A stretch of DNA of 64,000 nt. It comes from Paenibacillus xylanexedens. Its GTDB lineage: Bacteria; Bacillota; Bacilli; Paenibacillales; Paenibacillaceae. Under the pieces are notes generated by a model. That model was not told the origin of the DNA and did no database searches. It saw only the letters and a list, made by a program, of their open reading frames with translations. The stretch is taken from contig NZ_JAGIKV010000020.1 in the NCBI RefSeq assembly GCF_017874615.1, positions 1 to 64,000 of the forward strand, read 5' to 3'. Both the position numbers and the translations under genes were made by a program. This document shows, one piece after another, positions 25,976 through 35,700 of this stretch (positions are counted from its first letter, which is position 1; each line of letters starts with the position of its first letter).

Positions 25976-25999
25976 GTTTCACAGGGTTGCACGGGGTTT
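25976..25999 (+). promoter_or_regulatory. SigB-like promoter ahead of the GlsB-like gene
   Basis: -35 GTTTCA (25976-25981), 12-base spacer, -10 GGGTTT (25994-25999), 65 bases before the GlsB-like ATG. Five of six matches to the sigma-B consensus in each box. Confidence 0.55.
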
Positions 26000-26063
26000 A
26001 TATACGAAGTAAGCAAACGCGAACAGACAACATCCTACATCAAGTTTAAAGGAGGCGGTTGTT

Positions 26064-26321
26064 ATGTGGGGCATCATTATCAGCATTGTGATGGCTGTCA
26101 TCATCGGTTTGATCGGAGATGCACTTGCCGGTCACAACATGCCTGGAGGCATAATCGGTGCAATGATTGCCGGATTTGCCGGAGCCTGGCTGGGAGCACT
26201 TTTGCTTGGTAACTGGGGACCAGTTATCGGTAACTTTGCCATTATCCCTGCCATCATTGGTACAGCGCTCTTTGTTTTCTTGCTGGGGCTTGTGTCCAGA
26301 CTGCTAAGACAGGCTGCCTGA
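26064..26321 (+). CDS. GlsB/YeaQ/YmgE-family stress membrane protein
   Basis: 85 residues, three hydrophobic segments, Gly-rich with GLIGDALAGHNMPGGIIGAMIAGFAGAWLGALL. This is the GlsB/YeaQ/YmgE family, small membrane proteins induced by stress in many bacteria; the activity is unknown. AAAGGAGGCGG before ATG. It leads a likely operon with the YtxH gene (64 bases downstream). Confidence 0.9.
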   Translation: MWGIIISIVMAVIIGLIGDALAGHNMPGGIIGAMIAGFAGAWLGALLLGNWGPVIGNFAIIPAIIGTALFVFLLGLVSRLLRQAA

Positions 26322-26385
26322 TTCGGGCAACAAGGTGTTCGTTGTTTCGTATTTGTTTCTTAAATTGAAGAAGGAGTGATTAGAC

Positions 26386-26793
26386 ATGAATAAAGCAGAA
26401 GAGCAATATCCTGTACAGACGGGTTCGACTTTCGCCAAAGGAATTTTCATCGGGGGTTTGCTGGGAGCTGCAGCAGCACTACTCTTTGCGCCTAAACCGG
26501 GACGTGAATTGCGTGGTGACCTTTCCGAGAAAGTGGGCATGGTTACTGACCGCACCAAAGAAGTGGCAACGGTTGTAGGTGACAAAGCCTCTGAACTGGC
26601 TAAAACGGTCTCTTCCAAAACTTCCGACATTGCAAAAACAGTAAATCAAGGCCGCAATGATGTAATGGATTCTGTGAGAAAAGCGTCCGCTGATGTGGCT
26701 AACGAAGCATCCCGTGCATCGGAAGAAGTGGCTGCTGCTTCTGTTGAAGCGAAGGAAGATGCACGTAAAGAACTGAACTCGACTAGCCTGTAA
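26386..26793 (+). CDS. YtxH-domain stress protein
   Basis: 135 residues. One N-terminal membrane segment (about residues 16-37, with GGLLGAAAALLFAPKPGRELR, the YtxH signature) followed by a helical coiled tail of Val/Ser/Ala/Lys repeats (about 45-130). Members are general stress proteins under sigma-B in Bacillus. AGAAGGAG before ATG. It is followed by a strong terminator. Likely in one operon with the GlsB-like gene. Confidence 0.88.
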   Translation: MNKAEEQYPVQTGSTFAKGIFIGGLLGAAAALLFAPKPGRELRGDLSEKVGMVTDRTKEVATVVGDKASELAKTVSSKTSDIAKTVNQGRNDVMDSVRKASADVANEASRASEEVAAASVEAKEDARKELNSTSL

Positions 26794-26814
26794 GGCGCTA
26801 CAGATCGAGTGACC

Positions 26815-26848
26815 AATAGCCAGCTGCACTCCAGCTGGCTATTTTTTA
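26815..26848 (+). terminator. Terminator after the YtxH gene
   Basis: 12-bp stem AATAGCCAGCTG/CAGCTGGCTATT with a short loop and a T6 run. Confidence 0.9.
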
Positions 26849-26877
26849 TCCAATGCAAGTTGAGGAGGACGAATAAT

Positions 26878-27243
26878 ATGAGTAAAGTTACAATCAACGG
26901 TAATACTCCAATTACGGGAGGAACACCGGCACAGCAGTATGATACAAGCGAGCATCCTTTTGAATTGCGTCATGAGGTAAAACGATTGAACACCCGTCTG
27001 GACCAGATTGCGGACAGTCTGGAGAGAGCACAGATCAAGGATATTATTGAGAATTACAGCAGTCCCAAAAAGCGGATTATTACCAACTTTACAGCGGGTA
27101 TGGCACGAGGACTCGGTCTGACCGTAGGTACCTTTGTTGTTCTGGGTCTGCTCGCGTTCATTCTCAGCCAATTCGTCAATATGCCGATTGTGGGACAATA
27201 TATCGCTGACTTGCTTGGTTATATTCAAGATTACAAAAATTAA
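26878..27243 (+). CDS. DUF5665-like membrane protein
   Basis: 121 residues. The N-terminal half is hydrophilic (TPITGGTPAQQYDTSEHPF, helices with LNTRLDQIADSLERAQIKDIIENY), and one hydrophobic segment lies at about residues 78-103. I associate it with the DUF5665 family. Function unknown. ATG at 26878 has GAGGAGG eight bases upstream; an earlier in-frame ATG (26809) falls inside the terminator hairpin and is therefore excluded. Confidence 0.75.
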   Translation: MSKVTINGNTPITGGTPAQQYDTSEHPFELRHEVKRLNTRLDQIADSLERAQIKDIIENYSSPKKRIITNFTAGMARGLGLTVGTFVVLGLLAFILSQFVNMPIVGQYIADLLGYIQDYKN

Positions 27244-27263
27244 GAGGACTAGCCAACAGCAGG

Positions 27264-28325
27264 CTACCCCTTACGCTTTTGCGTTGCTCCTTTTTTCTCT
27301 GTCTCTTCAGCTGAAGGCTGTGAGGATTTCACTTTCAGCAGATCTCCTGTCCAGCCTTTCATCATCAGCCATACATACATGCTGATCATGCTTAAGATAA
27401 TGACGACAAGGACCAGTACAACTCCCCATGATTTGTCGATAAAGGGCAGGTTCTCAAAGTTCATCCCCCATATCGCGCCAGCTGCCGTGGCAGGTATGAA
27501 CACTGCAGTAACAATGGTCAGCGTCTTCATGATCTCATTGCCACGTACACCGGAGATCGCATTATCAATGGAGATTAACGTATCAATCTCTTTCTCGTAG
27601 TGACTAAACAAACGTTCCATTCGCTCTACTCGATGTTGGAGCTGCTGGAAATATCGATTTTCGTTTATTTCACTAAGATAAGCCTCATGGGCAGCAGCCA
27701 TCAGTTCCGAGTAGGGGATAAACAGATTGCTCCAGTATAACAGTTCAAAACGGGCTGCCAAAATCTGGTCCATCAAGGTGCGGGCATTGCGGGATTCCAT
27801 CTTCCGTTCCAGTTCACGCAGGTTCATCTCAAAATGATCCATCCCTACATGGTAGTAATGCAGTATAGCTCGAAAAAGTACAAACATCCCGTCCCTAGCT
27901 TCACTACATTGCTGTAACATATGGGCACGTTCATCCGTCTTCATAATACCTCGTGTATTGTCATCCATATTCAAGGTAACCAGGTTATTGCGATCGACAT
28001 AGAAAAACATCTGATTATCTTTTCTTTTGTCATCTCTCTCATTCTTGATCGCATACAACAATGAACCAAATATGACTGGTTCTGTACCATTCACAAAACG
28101 GACGGACAAATAATTCGATTCGATTTCCGGAATTTTATAAAGCCAATACCGCATATCTGGAAACGCCTCTGTCAGATCCTCCAACGCATCGTTCATGCTA
28201 TCGGTGTCAGGTGCCACCCAATCCCACCATTGCCAATGCTCCGAGCAAGATAACTTGTCACGGCGAGCTTCCAACTTGATTTGGTTCACAATCACTTTAT
28301 CCACTCCTGCACTCATGTTCTTCAT
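27264..28325 (-). CDS. CorA-family magnesium transporter-like protein
   Basis: About 353 residues: a large cytosolic alpha/beta N-terminal domain, long helices (about 200-290), two C-terminal membrane segments, and the ion-selectivity motif GMN in IWGMNFENLPF just after the first of them. CorA channels carry Mg2+ or related divalent ions. The start is uncertain: the ATG at 28367 lies within the SigB operon terminator, so I chose the ATG at 28325 or 28316. It follows sigB but is separated by the terminator. Confidence 0.88.
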   Translation of the reverse strand: MKNMSAGVDKVIVNQIKLEARRDKLSCSEHWQWWDWVAPDTDSMNDALEDLTEAFPDMRYWLYKIPEIESNYLSVRFVNGTEPVIFGSLLYAIKNERDDKRKDNQMFFYVDRNNLVTLNMDDNTRGIMKTDERAHMLQQCSEARDGMFVLFRAILHYYHVGMDHFEMNLRELERKMESRNARTLMDQILAARFELLYWSNLFIPYSELMAAAHEAYLSEINENRYFQQLQHRVERMERLFSHYEKEIDTLISIDNAISGVRGNEIMKTLTIVTAVFIPATAAGAIWGMNFENLPFIDKSWGVVLVLVVIILSMISMYVWLMMKGWTGDLLKVKSSQPSAEETEKKGATQKRKG

Positions 28326-28347
28326 TGCATACCCATCTTTTTGATCC

Positions 28348-28389
28348 CAAAAAGGACACGTATGCATTTCAGCGCATTGACGTGTCCTT
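28348..28389 (-). terminator. Terminator of the rsbVW-sigB operon
   Basis: Minus-strand stem AAGGACACGT/ACGTGTCCTT (28380-28389 with 28352-28361) with an 18-base loop, then TTTTTGGG. It ends sigB transcription about 40 bases past the stop. Confidence 0.85.
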
Positions 28390-28426
28390 CTTTATGCCGT
28401 ACTCAACAACATTAAGGTTCCATTTG

Positions 28427-29200
28427 TCATAACATTGAAGCATTAGACATGATCTGTTTCAGTTTCTCTGTAGCTCGCTTCTGAATCCGAGATACACTCA
28501 TCTGTGAAACACCAAGCTTCTGGGCAATTGCCCGCTGAGATTGGCCATCCTGGAATGCTAGAATAAGTACCTGCTGTTCTTGTTCCTTCAATTGTCCCAA
28601 TGCCTGTTGCAAGTCCATCCGTTTTTCGACCGAATCATAGTCATTCACATCTGCACTGATCAGTTCACCCAATGTTGCAGCACTGTCATCCTGAGATAAA
28701 GGAGAATCCAGTGATACATAGTGATAACATTCCCGACCAGCCAGAACTTCAATTGTCTCTTCTGCAGTCAGATCAAGGTATTCAGCAATTTCGTTCACAC
28801 CGGGTGAGCGCTCCAGCTTAACGGTTAACTCATCGATGGCATGTTGCACAAGGGCTCCCTTTTCCTTAATCCTACGGGGCACCTGAATATACCAGGATTT
28901 ATCACGCAAGTAGTTCTTCATATGACCGATCATGCTCTTCATGGCATAAGGTTCAAACGGAATACCTAGGTTGATATCGTATTGCTTAAGCAAACGAATC
29001 AAAGCCATCTGCCCGGTCTGATACAAGTCTTCGTATAGATCGGGGCGATTCCGAGCGATTTTACCTGCTGCCATCTTGACCATTGGTTCATATTTACGGA
29101 TGAGAACTGTTGCAATTTCATTATCTAGGGTCTGCTGGTATTCCCAGATCAAACCTATAGCTTCAGACATGGACTCTGGGGGAGTCACTTTTTCACTCAT
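28427..29200 (-). CDS. sigB: SigB, general stress sigma factor
   Basis: 257 residues, sigma-70 group 3 of the SigB/SigF/SigG type. Region 2 (about residues 30-110, DLYQTGQMALIRLLKQYD and the DNA-melting segment) and region 4 (about 190-250, with GQSQRAIAQKLGVSQMSVSRIQKRATEKL as the -35 helix-turn-helix) are complete, with region 3 between. Held in check by RsbW. It follows rsbW with a four-base ATGA overlap. A SigB-like promoter ahead of rsbV suggests autoregulation. Confidence 0.95.
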   Translation of the reverse strand: MSEKVTPPESMSEAIGLIWEYQQTLDNEIATVLIRKYEPMVKMAAGKIARNRPDLYEDLYQTGQMALIRLLKQYDINLGIPFEPYAMKSMIGHMKNYLRDKSWYIQVPRRIKEKGALVQHAIDELTVKLERSPGVNEIAEYLDLTAEETIEVLAGRECYHYVSLDSPLSQDDSAATLGELISADVNDYDSVEKRMDLQQALGQLKEQEQQVLILAFQDGQSQRAIAQKLGVSQMSVSRIQKRATEKLKQIMSNASML

Positions 29201-29649
29201 ACTTTCTCCTCACTTCTTGCAAGACGTTTTACGAGTACTACTTTCGTACCTTTGCCCGTCTCACTTTCCACACTGACATCATCCATCAAGGCTTGCATCA
29301 GGTAGAACCCAAGTCCGCCAATCTGTGCTTCCGTCAGTTCTTTGTCGTGTAGACCGGCACGTGACACAGCAGGGTTCATGTTCTCGAAGCTGGCACCTTC
29401 GTCCTTGACAGTAATGGACAATGTTTCGCCATCCACTTCGAATACAACTTCAACCATGCCGCCTTCGTGTGAGTAGGCATACAATACAGAGTTGTTACAG
29501 GCCTCGGATACAGCAACTTTCATATCCTCAATGTCTTCATAAGAAAATCCCATTTTGGATGCAACTCCATAGAGATTGAGTCTTACAATATCAACGTAAT
29601 CAGCTGTCGCAGGTAAATTAAGGGTGACTCTTTGAACTTCTGCATTCAT
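29197..29649 (-). CDS. rsbW: RsbW, anti-sigma-B factor and serine kinase
   Basis: 150 residues with a GHKL ATPase fold: EACNNSVLYAYSHEG (N box, about residue 50), VKDEGASFENMNPA (G1) and GGLGFYLMQALMDDV (G2). In the family, RsbW binds SigB to inactivate it and phosphorylates RsbV on a serine. It lies between rsbV (18 bases upstream) and sigB (overlapping). Confidence 0.94.
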   Translation of the reverse strand: MNAEVQRVTLNLPATADYVDIVRLNLYGVASKMGFSYEDIEDMKVAVSEACNNSVLYAYSHEGGMVEVVFEVDGETLSITVKDEGASFENMNPAVSRAGLHDKELTEAQIGGLGFYLMQALMDDVSVESETGKGTKVVLVKRLARSEEKV

Positions 29650-29667
29650 TCCTTTTTCGATCCTTTC

Positions 29668-30006
29668 CTATTGGGAATTCTTCTGTGTGACAAAGAATTT
29701 GGCGATGCCCGTCATGTCAAAAAGTTTCTGAATCTGCGCAGGAACTTCCTGTACTTCAAAGCGAGCTTCCATTCCATGTCTGGCCTTCAGAACAGATAAC
29801 AGGATACCAATCCCTGTACTATCGATATACTTCAATTCTTTCATGTTAATCACAAGATCCTGTTCCTTGTTATCCACGAGCGGCTCCATCACCAAGCGGA
29901 AGTCAGGAGCAACCGACAAATCCAGTTCGCCAGTCAGATACACCGTGCACACGCCATCCTGAGTTTCAGTTCTTGCATTGAATTTTTCATTTTTATTTGT
30001 ATTCAT
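29668..30006 (-). CDS. rsbV: RsbV, anti-anti-sigma factor
   Basis: 112 residues, STAS fold. The phosphorylatable serine is in KYIDSTGIGILLSVLKAR (about residue 62). In its dephosphorylated state RsbV binds RsbW and frees SigB. AGGAGAGAG before ATG. First gene of the three-gene core, 87 bases downstream of the REC-kinase-REC gene, and headed by a SigB-like promoter. Confidence 0.94.
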   Translation of the reverse strand: MNTNKNEKFNARTETQDGVCTVYLTGELDLSVAPDFRLVMEPLVDNKEQDLVINMKELKYIDSTGIGILLSVLKARHGMEARFEVQEVPAQIQKLFDMTGIAKFFVTQKNSQ

Positions 30007-30044
30007 TAGACATCTCTCTCCTGATCAATGGTTTCCTTAACTAA

Positions 30045-30070
30045 TAACCCAACTTCAGCACGAGTGAAAC
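30045..30070 (-). promoter_or_regulatory. SigB-like autoregulatory promoter ahead of rsbV
   Basis: Minus strand -35 GTTTCA (30070-30065), 14-base spacer, -10 GGGTTA (30050-30045), 39 bases before the rsbV ATG. It is a near-consensus sigma-B promoter at the position where B. subtilis has its autoregulatory one. Confidence 0.62.
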
Positions 30071-30092
30071 AAAAAGAAGTTTGGAAAATGTT

Positions 30093-31769
30093 TCAATTGG
30101 CCTGATTCATGGCTGAAGGGTCTGGGTCTAACATTTGTCGTTGTTTCTGAAACTGGGCTATTTTCTGTTTTACATTGCCCATTTTCACCGGTTTACTAAT
30201 ATAATCATCCATGCCGGCAGCAATACAGCGCTGCTGAATACCATCCATCACGTTAGCAGTCATGGCTATAATGATTGGCTGATCAGATTGCGACAGACTC
30301 TCTCGAATCCGCCGTGTACATTCCAAACCGTCCATCACAGGCATCTGCAGATCCATAAACACATAGTCATAGGGATAACGGCTGCCCTTTACCATATCAA
30401 GTGCGCTCTGCCCATCTTCAGCAATGTCTGAGAGCAACCCAAGCTTGCCAAGCATAATCGCCATCAACTTCTGGTTGATCGGATGATCATCCACAATTAA
30501 TACCGTAGGATATTTATTCTCATTTTTCACATCCGTCGGTTTCTCTTCCCCGTTCCTCTGGACCAGTTCAGTTTCTACATAACGTTTCGCCTGAATTGTA
30601 AATACAAACGTCGCTCCCCGTTGCTCTGTTGTATCCAGATAGATCTGTCCACCCATCATTTCAACCAGAGTCTTGCATATTGCCAGTCCTAAGCCAGTTC
30701 CACCGTATTTACGTGTCATGGATGTATCCAGCTGGGAAAACGGCTGGAACAGGCGATCAACTTTGTCTGAAGCGATACCTATCCCGGTATCTTTAACAGC
30801 AAACTCCAATGCCATTTGTCCGTCTTTTTCTTCATTCACTGACACGATCAGATATACGCCACCCTGGTCGGTAAATTTGATCGCATTGGCAATAAGATTC
30901 AAGAGAACCTGACGCAGCCTTGCCATATCTCCATAGATTAATTCGGGGACAGAATCTTCCAGAAAATAATCCAGTTCCAAATTCTTTTTGCCTGCTTCTG
31001 CAGCAAACAATCCCAACACTTCCCGAATACAGGAGACAAGTTCAAAAGGATGCTCTTCAAGTTCCATTTTTCCGGATTCCATCTTGGTAAAATCAAGAAT
31101 GTCATTGATAACCGTGACGAGTGCATCTGCACTGCGACGAACGATGTCTGCATATTCCTTCTGATCTTCCCTCAGTTCCGTCTCCATCAGCAGATCAACC
31201 ATACCGATTACTCCGTTCATCGGTGTACGAATCTCATGACTCATCATCGCCAGGAACTCGGTCTTTGCATTGGCTGCAATTTCTGCTTCTTCCTTGGCCT
31301 GAATGAGTTGTTGGTTCATTTTCTCCAGTTCCTGTGTCTTCTGGTGAAGAAGCATGGTCTGTGTCTTCAAACGTTTATTGGTGATAAACATCTCCACAAA
31401 GCCCTCGATTTTGGATTTCAAAATCTGAGGAATAAATGGCTTAACCATGTAATCAATGGCCCCGGCTGAATATCCGGCAAACAAGTGCTCCGCTTCTCTG
31501 CTATTGGCAGAGATGAATATAATCGGCACATCCTTGGACTTGTCCCGTGCCTTAATTAACTTTGCTGTCTCAATTCCGTCCATTCCAGGCATCTGCACAT
31601 CGAGAACGATAACCGCAAATTCGTCTTTTAGCAGACAGCGGAGTGCCTCTTCTCCGGAAGTTGCCTTAACGAGTTTATATTGTTCCGATTCCAGAACTGC
31701 TTCAAGAGCAAGCAAGTTCTCAGGGCGGTCATCTACCAATAATATGTGGATTGGTTCATTGAGCCCCAT
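30093..31769 (-). CDS. REC-histidine kinase-REC hybrid protein of the SigB signalling block
   Basis: 558 residues. An N-terminal receiver (about 7-125, acceptor Asp57 in IVLDVQMPGMDG), a coiled coil, HisKA with His179 in AMMSHEIRTPMNG, HATPase with GTGLGLAICKTL (about 350), and a C-terminal receiver (about 420-540, Asp in YVFMDLQMPVMDG). No membrane segment, so a cytosolic hybrid. The start is ATG with GGGGG upstream. It lies between the CheR-like gene and rsbV in an unbroken minus-strand run, which suggests a direct part in regulating SigB. Confidence 0.9.
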   Translation of the reverse strand: MGLNEPIHILLVDDRPENLLALEAVLESEQYKLVKATSGEEALRCLLKDEFAVIVLDVQMPGMDGIETAKLIKARDKSKDVPIIFISANSREAEHLFAGYSAGAIDYMVKPFIPQILKSKIEGFVEMFITNKRLKTQTMLLHQKTQELEKMNQQLIQAKEEAEIAANAKTEFLAMMSHEIRTPMNGVIGMVDLLMETELREDQKEYADIVRRSADALVTVINDILDFTKMESGKMELEEHPFELVSCIREVLGLFAAEAGKKNLELDYFLEDSVPELIYGDMARLRQVLLNLIANAIKFTDQGGVYLIVSVNEEKDGQMALEFAVKDTGIGIASDKVDRLFQPFSQLDTSMTRKYGGTGLGLAICKTLVEMMGGQIYLDTTEQRGATFVFTIQAKRYVETELVQRNGEEKPTDVKNENKYPTVLIVDDHPINQKLMAIMLGKLGLLSDIAEDGQSALDMVKGSRYPYDYVFMDLQMPVMDGLECTRRIRESLSQSDQPIIIAMTANVMDGIQQRCIAAGMDDYISKPVKMGNVKQKIAQFQKQRQMLDPDPSAMNQAN

Positions 31770-31785
31770 GGCTAACCTTAACCCC

Positions 31786-32658
31786 CTATTTGATCTTCCG
31801 GTATATTTTTTCGGTCCGGTCTAACGGCTCATAGGTATCACTGAACTCTGTAAAATGTATCGATTCTTTTGACCCCAGAACCAGAATACCAAAGTGACTC
31901 AAGCTCTCATGAAACAGCCCATGCACATGGTTCCGCAGTTCATCATTAAAATAAATCATGACATTACGGCAAAAGATAACATTAAACTCGTTAAATGACC
32001 GGTCTGTTGCCAGGTTGTGCTCGGCGAAAATGATGTTCTTCCTTAGAAAAGGATGAAATATCACCGAATTGTATTTCGCTGTATAGTACTCGGAGAAGGC
32101 TCTGGTACCCCCTGCCTCCAAATAATTTGTAGTAAATAGTTTCATTTTCTCAATACCGTATACGCCTTCTTTGGCCTGCTGCAAAGAGCGATCATTCATA
32201 TCCGTTGCGTAGATTCTTGCCTTGTCATACAGTCCTTCCTCATGCAACATGATGGCCATGGAATAGACTTCCTCTCCCGTGGAGCATCCTGCATGCCATA
32301 TTCGGATATACGGGTAGGTTCTCAGGATAGGAATAATCTTTTCCCGAAACATTCGGAAAAGCGAAGGATCTCGAAACATTTCCGTCACAGGGATGGACAA
32401 GTTCTGTACAAAACGTTCAAACGCGGAACGGTCATGAAGAACACGCTCCTGCAAACCGGAGATGCTTTTAACACCTTCAGCATGTGCATGATGCCAGATT
32501 CTTCGTTTCAGGGATGGCAGTGCATAGTTTCTAAAATCATATCCATATAAACGGTGCATGCCTTCCAACAGCAACTCAATCTCGATCAGCTCGCGTTCTT
32601 CATCTTGCGGCATACGGACCAAATCTGCCCCCGTCTCGGTAGGTTCCCACGGTGTCAT
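31786..32658 (-). CDS. CheR-like methyltransferase of the SigB signalling block (RsbM-like)
   Basis: About 290 residues: an N-terminal CheR all-alpha domain (about 25-85, LLEGMHRLYGYDFRNYA) and a methyltransferase domain (about 90-280, IRIWHAGCSTGEEVYSMAIML for SAM binding and FNVIFCRNVMIYF). CheR enzymes methylate glutamates of receptors. In B. cereus the homologue RsbM methylates the kinase RsbK and dampens SigB; here the gene sits beside a similar kinase. The start is ATG at 32658 (GGAGAG five bases upstream) rather than 32679. Confidence 0.9.
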   Translation of the reverse strand: MTPWEPTETGADLVRMPQDEERELIEIELLLEGMHRLYGYDFRNYALPSLKRRIWHHAHAEGVKSISGLQERVLHDRSAFERFVQNLSIPVTEMFRDPSLFRMFREKIIPILRTYPYIRIWHAGCSTGEEVYSMAIMLHEEGLYDKARIYATDMNDRSLQQAKEGVYGIEKMKLFTTNYLEAGGTRAFSEYYTAKYNSVIFHPFLRKNIIFAEHNLATDRSFNEFNVIFCRNVMIYFNDELRNHVHGLFHESLSHFGILVLGSKESIHFTEFSDTYEPLDRTEKIYRKIK

Positions 32659-32744
32659 AAGTTCTCTCCACTTCTTCATTTGTTACTTGCGTATTCGTCG
32701 TATTGTCTTTCATTACCCAAACAATGAACATACGAATAATGAAC

Positions 32745-35700
32745 TTACGAATACAGCCATACGCGCATTAAGGATAACAATTGATCTGTCTGGATCGGTT
32801 TTTTCACATAATCAGATGCTCCGGCCTCAATACATTTGCCGCGATCCTCTTTCATGGCTTTGGCCGTAAGCGCAATAATCGGCAACTTTTCAAACTGCGG
32901 GATCTGTCTGATTCGTGTCATCGCTTCATAACCGTCCATCTCTGGCATCATCATATCCATTAGTACCAGATCAATTTCCGGATTTTTGTCCAAAATCTCC
33001 AAAGCCTCTCGGCCGTTCTCAGCAAACGTCACATCCATCCGATAGCCTTCAAGGACACTTGAGAGGGCAAATACGTTACGAATATCGTCATCTACAAGCA
33101 ATATTTTCTTGCCTTCAAACAACGTTTCTTTGTTGTGTAGTTTCTGTAAGATTCGACGCTTGTCTTCCGGCAAATTGGCTTCTACCCGATGCAGGAACAA
33201 AGTCGTCTCATCCAGCAGACGTTCCGGTGACTTCACATCCTTGATAATGATGGATTCCGCATATTTGCGCAGCTTCATTTCTTCCTTGGAATCCAGTTCT
33301 TTGCCTGTATAAATTATAATCGGCAGATCGTTCAGATATTCATCATCACGAATCTGGTCGAGCAACTCAAACCCGGTCATATCCGTTAACATCAGATCCA
33401 GTACCATGCAGTCATAACGCTGGCTGTGTAATTCATTCAAAGCCTCACTACCAGTCGATACAGCGGTGATTGCAACATCATCATGACCAATCAATTCAAT
33501 AATGGCTTTACGCTGAATTTCATCATCTTCGACGATCAACAGTCGTTTCAATTGATTCTCAGTATATGATTTGATATGTGAGAATGCTTTATCCAGTGAA
33601 TCCTTGCTCGAAGGTTTTTTCAGATACGCAATGGCGCCCATCATCAGACCTTGCTTCATATCATCAATGACTGAAATCACATGAACCGGAATGTGGCGTG
33701 TTGCCGAACTGCTCTTCAGCTCGCCCAGAATGGTCCAACCATCCATCACCGGCAATTGAATATCCAGGATAATGGCATCCGGCAGATATTGACGTGCCAT
33801 TTCAAGTCCTTTATCACCTTGAAGGGCAACAAGTGCTTTGAAACCTCTTCCTCTCGCCATATCCGTCAAAATATGTGCAAAGTTCACGTCATCCTCAATG
33901 ATGAGCAGGATTTTGTCACCTTCCATAAGATTCTCCCGATCATCTTCGATCTGCGTGACATCTGGAATATGGGTAGGAGACAGATCTGTACCCACGCTCC
34001 GCTCCGGATCAGGAGAGAGAATGGACTGATGACTTGAAAGCATAATCCGTGCTTCGATGGACTTTTCATAAAGATCCTCTGAGGATACAGCCGCTTCTCT
34101 TGAAGCACCTTCCTCTGCCAAGGCTTCCTCTTCATGATTATCAGGCAGGTACAAGGTAAAGCAGCTACCTTCTCCCTCGGATGATTCCACCTGTATTGCG
34201 CCACCAAGCAAACGTGCCAGCTCCCTGCTAATGGACAATCCCAGGCCAGTTCCACCGTATTTCCGACTTGTGGTCCCGTCTACTTGCTGGAACGCTTCAA
34301 AGATCAGATCCGTCTTATCCGATGGAATACCAATGCCGGTGTCTTTTACACTGAATCCGAGATATTCCTGATTGGTATTCATATAACCCGGCAGCTCTTC
34401 CGGTTTCATCCGTCGCCCAATCAGACTAACCGAACCTCGATTGGTGAACTTAAATGCGTTCGACAACAAATTCCGTAAAATCTGTTTGACGCGATGACTG
34501 TCGGTGTACACCCATTCCGGTAGATCGCTGTCGAAATCGATATTCAAGTTCAGTTCCTTTTTATTCGCCATCGGTCCAAAGTTCTGCTGAACAAAGCTGG
34601 TCAGCTCTTCCATTCGAACTGTCTCATAATTGATATCCATCTTACCTGCGTCCACCTTGGACAGATCCAGAATCTCATCAATCATCTTCAGCAGATCCGC
34701 GCCTGACATGTAGATGGTTTGCGCATATTCCTGCTGTTTGTCAGTCAGATTTCCACCCTTGTTCTCCGACAATAACTGGGACAAAATGAGCAGACTGTTC
34801 AATGGTGTACGGAGTTCATGTGACATATTCGCTAAAAATTCGGACTTGTACTTGCTTGTCATCGACAGCTGTGTAGCTTGCTGTTCCAACTGTGTCTTCG
34901 TTTTCTCAATTTCGTCATTTTTCTCTTCAACTTCACGCACCTGCTCTTCAAGCGCCCGCGTCTTGGCAATGAGCTCCGTATTGAAATGCTCCAATTCTTC
35001 CTGCTGACGCTGCAGCAATTCCTCGGAACGTTTAAGTGCCTCTGTCTGCTCCTCCAGATTCTCATTGGAACGACGGAGTTCTTCTTGCTGTGTCTGCAAT
35101 TCTTCCGATTGAACCTGCAGTTCCTCAGTCAGTGCCTGGGATTCACGCAGCAACTCCTCCACACGCAAACGACGTCGAACGTTGTTCAAAATTACGCCCA
35201 GGTTCATAATCAGTTGTGTGAATAACTGCTTGTGCAGTTCATTGAAACCTTCAAAGGAAGCCACTTCAACTACACCAATCAGTTCATCTTCAAACACGAC
35301 AGGATAGATCATAATACCCACAGCACGTGTTGAGCCTGAAGCTGAACCAATATGCACGTAATCTTCAGGCGTATTTTCCAGAATAATCGGTGTCATATCC
35401 AGCGCGGCTTGACCAATCAAGCCTTCACCGATGCGATACATTTCTTTACCAACATCTTCGTTCTCTTCAAATGCGTATGCACCGTAGCGTCTCAGTTCGT
35501 CGGGATGTTTCTCCTCATCGATCAGATAGACGACACCCAACTGAGCGCCAAGCACAGGTGTGAATTCACTGATAAACATCTGTGAAATTTGGCGAATGGA
35601 GCCAATCCCCCGAAGCAGCTCCGGGACTCTTGCGATGTTCGAACTCATCCAGTTTTGATCCTGCTGAGCCTGCATGTAAGCTCTCTCGATCTCAAGTTTT

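Noticed and set aside
28326..28367. A longer start for the CorA-like protein
   Set aside because: The extra codons fall in the SigB operon terminator stem.
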